A stretch of DNA of 8,772 nt from assembly GCA_013002375.1 (NCBI GenBank), contig JABDJW010000169.1, positions 1 through 8,772 of the forward strand, written 5' to 3'. Position numbers and translations under genes: made by a program. Within the stretch, counting starts at the first letter, position 1, and the number at the start of each line of letters is the position of its first letter. Source of the DNA: Acidimicrobiales bacterium. GTDB taxonomy: Bacteria > Actinomycetota > Acidimicrobiia > Acidimicrobiales > SHLQ01. Below are positions 4,860 through 8,772 of the stretch, piece by piece. The notes below the pieces were generated by a model. That model saw only the letters and a list, made by a program, of their open reading frames with translations. It made no database searches and was not told the origin of the DNA.

Positions 4860-5837
4860 GTGGAATGGGTAGAAGCAACTGGCCGATCGGTCACCGAAGC
4901 CAAGAACGCCGCACTCGATCTCTTGGGCGTGGCCGGCGATGAAGCCGATTTCGAGGTTCTGGCCGAAGAAGAGAAGGGCCTTTTCGGCCGGGTGAAGCAA
5001 GAAGCTCGGGTTCGAGCTCGGGTGCGTCCCGCGCAACCGCGGCCAAAGGCCGAAGGGGGTGGCCGACGCAACGACCGCAAGCGCAATCGCAACCGTGGCG
5101 GTGGCGGTGGCGATCGCAGCAAGGCCCGCAGTGGCGGTGGTGACCGCGAGCGGTCGAAGGGCCGTGACAGCGGTGAGCGCGAGCAACGCCGCCAGCAGCA
5201 GCGCGAGCAGCGTCGCGAGCAGCGAGAGCAAGATCGTGAGCAACCCAAGCGCGAACGCCAGGCGGCGCGAGCCGGCCGAGAGGAGAGCGCAGAAGATTCG
5301 GCGCCGGTCGCGGCCAGTGTCGGCGCAGCAGCAGCACCGACGCCCCGATCCGCTCCCGCCGAAGGCGATGTGGTCAGCCTCGATGCCCAGGCTGAAATCG
5401 TGTCGGAGTTCATGTCCGGCCTGTCCGATGCCTTCGGTCTCGCCGGTGAAGTAACCACGATCACCGTCGATGAGGAGACCCGCGAGATTCAACTCAACGG
5501 TGATGACCTCGGTCTGTTGATCGGGCCGCGGGGTCACACGCTGCGATGCGTACAGGACCTGGCTCGTACCGTCGTGCAGCGTCAAGGTGATCGTGAGCCC
5601 GGACGCGTGCGCATCGATGTCGCGATGTACTACGCAGAGCGTCGTGCCTCGCTGGAACGCTTCACCCGTGAGTTGGCCCAGAAGGTGATTGATTCCGGTG
5701 AAGAGTTGGCGCTGGAGCCCATGCGAGCGGCCGATCGCAAAATCGTGCATGACACCGTGGGTGAGATCGACGGTGTCGACACGATTTCGGAGGGCTCCGA
5801 TCCCGACCGCCGCGTGGTGCTGATTCCGGTCGACTGA
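4860..5837 (+). CDS. jag: Jag/KhpB family RNA-binding protein (Jag-N, KH and R3H domains)
   Basis: This is the RNA-binding protein usually encoded after yidC, known as Jag, SpoIIIJ-associated protein or KhpB. In Gram-positive relatives it binds RNA with KhpA and affects cell division and elongation. The 325-residue product begins at GTG 4860, 6 nt after the yidC stop, with AGAGGAAG 9 nt upstream inside the yidC end. Residues 2-50 form the Jag-N domain (EATGRSVTEAKNAALDLLG, then EEKGLFGRVKQEARVR). Residues about 55-165 are a long linker, Arg/Gly-rich then REQ-rich. A KH domain follows with the GPRG loop (222-225), then an R3H domain with R293-x-x-x-H297. The linker is long for the family, and the rest looks intact. 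Confidence 0.95.
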   Translation: MEWVEATGRSVTEAKNAALDLLGVAGDEADFEVLAEEEKGLFGRVKQEARVRARVRPAQPRPKAEGGGRRNDRKRNRNRGGGGGDRSKARSGGGDRERSKGRDSGEREQRRQQQREQRREQREQDREQPKRERQAARAGREESAEDSAPVAASVGAAAAPTPRSAPAEGDVVSLDAQAEIVSEFMSGLSDAFGLAGEVTTITVDEETREIQLNGDDLGLLIGPRGHTLRCVQDLARTVVQRQGDREPGRVRIDVAMYYAERRASLERFTRELAQKVIDSGEELALEPMRAADRKIVHDTVGEIDGVDTISEGSDPDRRVVLIPVD

Positions 5838-5863
5838 CCCGGACAACGAACCAGAGCGTCGAC

Positions 5864-6550
5864 ATGACGGCAGCAGACAACCACTCTCCGCTGCTGATCG
5901 TACTCGAACGTGGACGGGCGCAGGGCCTTCTGGGTCCTGCGCCCGTTGACTTTCACGTGAAACACGCACAGGGCTACGCAGAGGGCTTTCCGGCTGGTGT
6001 CACGCTCGGCATCGACATCGGATCGGGTGGGGGTCTTCCTGGGCTCGTGCTGGCCTGGACACACGCGGACATGGAATGGCTTCTCGTCGACGGCCGAAAG
6101 AAGTCGATCGATTTTCTGACTGGCGCCATCGAGGAGCTGGGCCTTGTGGCGCGAGTAACCGCCCATCAGCTGCGCCTGGAAGAGTTTGGACGTCTCGAGC
6201 AGCACCGCGGTGTGCATCAGCTGGTGGTGGCCCGGTCCTTTGGGCCGCCGGCCGTCGTCGCCGAGTGCGCGGCACCCTTGCTCGCGCCCGGCGGTCGACT
6301 GCTCGTCAGTGAACCGCCTCCTCCGGGGGTGGCTGCTACGGGTTCGGACCCATCGGCTCCGGCCGTGCCGCGGGGCGACGAAACATCCCCGTCGCGTTGG
6401 CCGGCCGACGGCCTCGAGTTGCTCGGTATGCGACCGGGGCATCGGTGGGTACACGAAGGCAGTACGTATCAGGCCATCGAACAAGTCTCCCCTTGCGGCG
6501 ACCGGTATCCCCGCCGCGTCGGTATTCCGACGAAGCGACCGCTCTTCTAG
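5864..6550 (+). CDS. rsmG: 16S rRNA (guanine(527)-N7)-methyltransferase RsmG (GidB)
   Basis: RsmG methylates G527 of 16S rRNA using S-adenosylmethionine; in several bacteria its loss gives low-level streptomycin resistance. The 228-residue product has the SAM-binding motif DIGSGGGLPGLVLA (51-64), the acidic loop and helix VDGRKKSIDFLTGAIEELGL (75-94), VVARSFGPPAVVAE (121-134) and the C-terminal RRVGIPTKRPL typical of the family. A Pro/Ala/Ser-rich insertion (about 151-178) follows VSE. The ATG at 5864 is 26 nt after the jag stop with only a weak ribosome binding site. Codons 29-34 (DFHVKH) contain a parS site, so this part of the protein serves two constraints. It is probably the last gene of the rpmH-led run. 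Confidence 0.94.
   Translation: MTAADNHSPLLIVLERGRAQGLLGPAPVDFHVKHAQGYAEGFPAGVTLGIDIGSGGGLPGLVLAWTHADMEWLLVDGRKKSIDFLTGAIEELGLVARVTAHQLRLEEFGRLEQHRGVHQLVVARSFGPPAVVAECAAPLLAPGGRLLVSEPPPPGVAATGSDPSAPAVPRGDETSPSRWPADGLELLGMRPGHRWVHEGSTYQAIEQVSPCGDRYPRRVGIPTKRPLF
5949..5964. promoter_or_regulatory. parS: parS centromere site for ParB
   Basis: The 16-mer ACTTTCACGTGAAACA matches the bacterial parS consensus TGTTTCACGTGAAACA at 14 of 16 positions. The inner 12 bp, TTTCACGTGAAA (5951-5962), are a perfect palindrome. It lies in rsmG, about 1.9 kb upstream of parB. ParB binds here and spreads along DNA. No second copy was seen in the window. Confidence 0.9.
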
Positions 6551-6612
6551 CCAGGCGACAACAGCTCTTCCCGCAGGGACCATCACGCCGAACGAACCGA
6601 GCTGAATCCGCT

Positions 6613-6647
6613 GAACCGGCCAGGTCGTCGAACTGGCCAGGTCGTCG
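6613..6647. repeat. Direct repeat in the rsmG-parA gap (2 copies, 17-bp period)
   Basis: GAACYGGCCAGGTCGTCG occurs at 6613-6630 and again at 6630-6647 with one C/T difference. The exact shared core GGCCAGGTCGTCG is at 6618-6630 and 6635-6647. Two tandem sites upstream of parA could be an operator, or a simple duplication. Confidence 0.65.
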
Positions 6648-6777
6648 GACCAGCTGGAGATACGACGCGATGCTGTCGGTTTTTCCAACCAGTTCAGCCC
6701 GGACGAGCGGCGCGGGTCGACATCGGTATTTCCCAAGGTGCCGCGATCGTTGCGTTTCCAGTGCACGCCGCCCGGCT

Positions 6778-6806
6778 TTGACCCGCGGCAAAAGGCTCGC
6801 GAGGAT
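6778..6806 (+). promoter_or_regulatory. Candidate parA promoter, possibly giving a leaderless mRNA
   Basis: TTGACC (6778-6783) and GAGGAT (6801-6806) are 17 nt apart, and the -10-like hexamer ends 7 nt before the parA GTG at 6814. Transcription would then start at or next to the GTG. The same bases include GAGGA (6801-6805), a Shine-Dalgarno sequence 8 nt before the GTG. The two readings exclude each other for a given transcript, and the sequence alone does not decide. Confidence 0.4.
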
Positions 6807-6813
6807 ACCCCCT

Positions 6814-7887
6814 GTGAGTTCCTGGAACGATCCTTCCGAACCAGGGCCAGCGAACGAACCATCCCCCGGTTCACCTTCCCCAAGCGCTGCGCCTCCGACG
6901 CGTGCCACCAGTCCGCCCGGCCGAGCCGCCGGTCCGGGGACTCCGATCGCGCCCGACGGGCCCGAGGCGCCGGCGGATGCTGGCTCGCCTGTGGAGACTG
7001 GCCCGACGAGCGAACCCGACCCGACCATCGAAGCCGCGAAGGCCGGTTGGAGTGGTGAGGCGGCAGCGTCGCTGGCGAACCCGTCGCCTGACGTGGGCGG
7101 CGAACGGTCGATCGAGCCGCGCCTGGCGCGGATCATCGCAGTTGCGAATCAGAAGGGCGGCGTGGGCAAGACGACCACGACGGTGAACCTCGGTGCGGCG
7201 CTGGCCGAACAAGGCAAACGGGTCCTGATCGTCGACCTCGATCCCCAGGCCAACGCGACGACCGGCCTCGGACTGAACCCCCGTCATCTCGAGCGCACGA
7301 CCTACGACGTCATCTTGCACGACGTCTCGATCGAGGACTGTGCCGAAGCCTCGAGCATGCGGAACCTCTTCGTCGCCCCGTCGAGCTTGGACCTGGCCGG
7401 CGCTGAAATCGAGCTGGTACCGGCGTTCAATCGGGAACGACGGCTGCAGAACGCCTTGAACGAGGCTGCAGTCGACTACGACTACATGCTGATCGACTGC
7501 CCGCCGTCGCTCGGCCTGCTGACGATCAACGCGCTGACGGCCGCGTCCGAGGTCCTGGTGCCGATCCAATGCGAGTACTACGCCCTGGAGGGCTTGGGCC
7601 AGCTGTTGCGCAATGTCGAGTTGGTCAAGAAGAACCTGAATCCCCAGCTCGAGGTCCGGACCATCGTGCTGGTGATGTTCGACGCTCGCACCAAACTCGC
7701 CGCCCAGGTCGCGAAGGAAGTACGCGATCACTTCGGGCCCACGGTCTGTCGCCAGGTGATTCCACGGTCGGTCCGCTTGAGTGAAGCGCCGTCGTTCGGT
7801 CAATCGATCATCACGTTCGATCCCACCTCTCGTGGTGCGATTGCGTATCGCGAGCTCGCCAAGGAGGTTGACGATGGATCGCCCTAG
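6814..7887 (+). CDS. parA: Chromosome partitioning ATPase ParA (Soj family)
   Basis: ParA is a Walker-type ATPase that binds DNA as an ATP dimer and, with ParB-parS, moves newly replicated origins apart. I start it at GTG 6814 (357 residues) because GAGGA lies 8 nt upstream. The frame is open much further upstream but without a comparable start. Residues 1-106 are a Pro/Ala/Gly/Glu-rich, probably disordered extension. The ATPase then begins ARIIAVANQKGGVGKTTTTVNL with the deviant Walker A KGGVGKT (114-120), followed by DLDPQANATTGLG (141-153), Walker B LIDCPPSLG (226-234), QCEYYALEGLGQL (252-264) and RSVRLSEAPSFGQSI (318-332). All are standard for chromosomal ParA. The 3' end overlaps parB by 14 nt. 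Confidence 0.96.
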   Translation: MSSWNDPSEPGPANEPSPGSPSPSAAPPTRATSPPGRAAGPGTPIAPDGPEAPADAGSPVETGPTSEPDPTIEAAKAGWSGEAAASLANPSPDVGGERSIEPRLARIIAVANQKGGVGKTTTTVNLGAALAEQGKRVLIVDLDPQANATTGLGLNPRHLERTTYDVILHDVSIEDCAEASSMRNLFVAPSSLDLAGAEIELVPAFNRERRLQNALNEAAVDYDYMLIDCPPSLGLLTINALTAASEVLVPIQCEYYALEGLGQLLRNVELVKKNLNPQLEVRTIVLVMFDARTKLAAQVAKEVRDHFGPTVCRQVIPRSVRLSEAPSFGQSIITFDPTSRGAIAYRELAKEVDDGSP

Positions 7888-8772
7888 TGGCCTCGGCCGC
7901 GGCCTGGGCTCGCTGATTCCCCAAGCGCCCGTCGCAGCCGGCGACACCGACGAGATCGGCCTCCGGGACATACCGATCGACGCGGTTCGACCGAATCGCT
8001 ACCAGCCTCGCGACAACTTCGACGAGTCGACCCTTGACGCGTTGGCCGCGTCGGTGAAGGAACTCGGTGTCCTGCAACCGGTGTTGGTGCGGGCCCTCGC
8101 CGACCAGGACGGCGTGGTGTACTACGAACTCATCGCGGGCGAGCGCCGATGGCGGGCCGCCCGACGGGTCGGGCTCACGACACTGCCGGCCATCATTCGG
8201 CCCGCCGATGACAAGAGTTCGCTCGAGCAAGCGGTCGTCGAGAACCTGCACCGCGAGAATCTGAATCCGCTCGAAGAAGCGGCCGCGTACCAACAGCTGA
8301 TCGACGAGTTCGATCTCAGCCAACACGAGGTGGCCAAGCGGGTCGGCAAGAGCCGTCCCGCGGTGGCGAACACGTTGCGGCTCTTCCAGCTCCCGCCGTC
8401 GGTACAGCGCTTCGTGCTCGATGGCTCGATTACGGCCGGTCATGCCCGGGCGTTGCTCGGGCTTCAGACCGAGGCCGAACAGCTGGCCTTGGCCCAACGA
8501 GTGGTCGACGAGGGACTGAACGTCCGGATGGTCGAGGCCTTGGTGCGCGGCGATGTCGTGGTCGACGTGCGCGACGAACCCGCCGCGGGTTCTGGAGCCT
8601 CCGGTCCCTCGGCTTCCGGCGAGCCCGAGCCCGGCCGTACGCGCCGCGGCCGCCGGACCGCGTTGGCCAAAGATGCGGCAGTGCTCGAACTCGAGCAGCG
8701 GCTGGCCAACGCGCTGCAGACGAGTGTTGATATCACGGTGGGGCAGGGGAAGGGCCGGATCGTGATCGACTT
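7874..8772 (+). CDS. parB: Chromosome partitioning protein ParB, 3' end cut off by the window edge
   Basis: ParB is a CTP-dependent DNA clamp that loads at parS and slides along neighbouring DNA, recruiting ParA and SMC. The ATG at 7874 sits 5 nt after a strong AAGGAGGT (7861-7868) inside the parA end. The frame stays open for 299 codons to the window edge. The N-terminus GLGRGLGSLIP is the ParA-interacting segment common to chromosomal ParBs. The CTP-binding motifs are VLQPVLVR (66-73), GERRWRA (89-95) and ENLHRENLNPLEEA (123-136). The helix-turn-helix parS reader is around 149-172 (SQHEVAKRVGKSRPAVANTLRLFQ). A Gly/Ser/Arg-rich linker (about 234-262) precedes the C-terminal dimerization domain, of which only the last residues appear to be missing. 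Confidence 0.97.
   Translation, partial: MDRPSGLGRGLGSLIPQAPVAAGDTDEIGLRDIPIDAVRPNRYQPRDNFDESTLDALAASVKELGVLQPVLVRALADQDGVVYYELIAGERRWRAARRVGLTTLPAIIRPADDKSSLEQAVVENLHRENLNPLEEAAAYQQLIDEFDLSQHEVAKRVGKSRPAVANTLRLFQLPPSVQRFVLDGSITAGHARALLGLQTEAEQLALAQRVVDEGLNVRMVEALVRGDVVVDVRDEPAAGSGASGPSASGEPEPGRTRRGRRTALAKDAAVLELEQRLANALQTSVDITVGQGKGRIVID

Larger units (their letters stand above)
6551..6813. other. rsmG-parA intergenic region
   Basis: A 263-nt gap with no convincing gene. The parA frame stays open back through it, but without a good start. It holds an 18-bp direct repeat (listed separately), a small dyad GGTC-GTCG-GACC (6641-6652 region) and a candidate parA promoter at its right end. It may mark the boundary between the rpmH-rsmG run and a separately transcribed parAB. 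Confidence 0.6.

Noticed and set aside
6397..6813. Extending ParA upstream to give a 496-residue protein overlapping rsmG
   Set aside because: GTG 6814 has a good GAGGA and the upstream frame has no supported start; the added residues are compositionally erratic and overlap the rsmG 3' end.
6551..6813. Intrinsic terminator after rsmG
   Set aside because: The dyads seen are short and none is followed by a T-run in the right place; the TTTTT near 6680 has no stable stem immediately before it.
4704..6883. Long minus-strand open frames (421 and 417 codons) opposite yidC, jag, rsmG and the parA region
   Set aside because: Arg/Ala/Leu-rich low-complexity translations opposite clearly conserved genes, typical of antisense frames in high-GC DNA.
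1..8772. Mobile element, CRISPR array, tRNA or phage/defence genes
   Set aside because: None of the diagnostic repeats, inverted ends or gene signatures is present; gene order is that of a conserved core origin region.

Overview
The window is a chromosome replication-origin region from a GC-rich bacterium, most likely an actinobacterium. The gene order dnaN-dnaA-(gap)-rpmH-rnpA-yidD-yidC-jag-rsmG-parA-parB is the classic origin-proximal block. GTG and TTG starts are frequent. YidC is the short Oxa1-like form without a periplasmic domain but with a long basic tail, and ParA carries a Pro/Ala-rich N-terminal extension. Details such as the YidC segment after TM1, the long-linker Jag and the RsmG C-terminus recall Acidimicrobiia, but that placement is a by-eye inference.

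Left part (1-2269, minus strand): the first 203 codons of dnaN (cut by the window edge), a 265-nt gap with degenerate DnaA boxes and a candidate DnaA-trio unwinding element, then dnaA. DnaA is best started at a GTG at 2269 behind an AGGAG. The in-frame sequence upstream of that GTG is a dense DnaA-box cluster and is probably leader, not coding. DnaA boxes therefore lie on both sides of dnaA, an arrangement like a bipartite origin.

Middle (2270-2909): a divergent, gene-free region between dnaA and rpmH. It holds the DnaA-box cluster, a perfect palindrome near candidate dnaA promoters, a candidate rpmH promoter, and a short hairpin abutting the rpmH ribosome binding site.

Right part (2910-8772, plus strand): a tightly packed run of ribosomal protein L34, RNase P protein, YidD, YidC, Jag/KhpB and RsmG, with 4-nt overlaps at rpmH/rnpA and rnpA/yidD and a 13-nt overlap at yidD/yidC. 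A near-consensus parS site is embedded in rsmG. After a 263-nt gap comes parAB, with a 14-nt overlap. parB runs off the right edge.

Together the genes initiate replication (DnaA, beta clamp, origin), segregate the newly copied origin (ParA, ParB, parS), and support ribosome and tRNA maturation and membrane-protein insertion. No mobile element, CRISPR array, tRNA or rRNA gene is visible. I found no evidence of a wholly new system. The points of interest are regulatory architecture and a few unusual protein features. dnaN and parB are open at the window edges, so they could be missed by an ORF caller that requires both ends.
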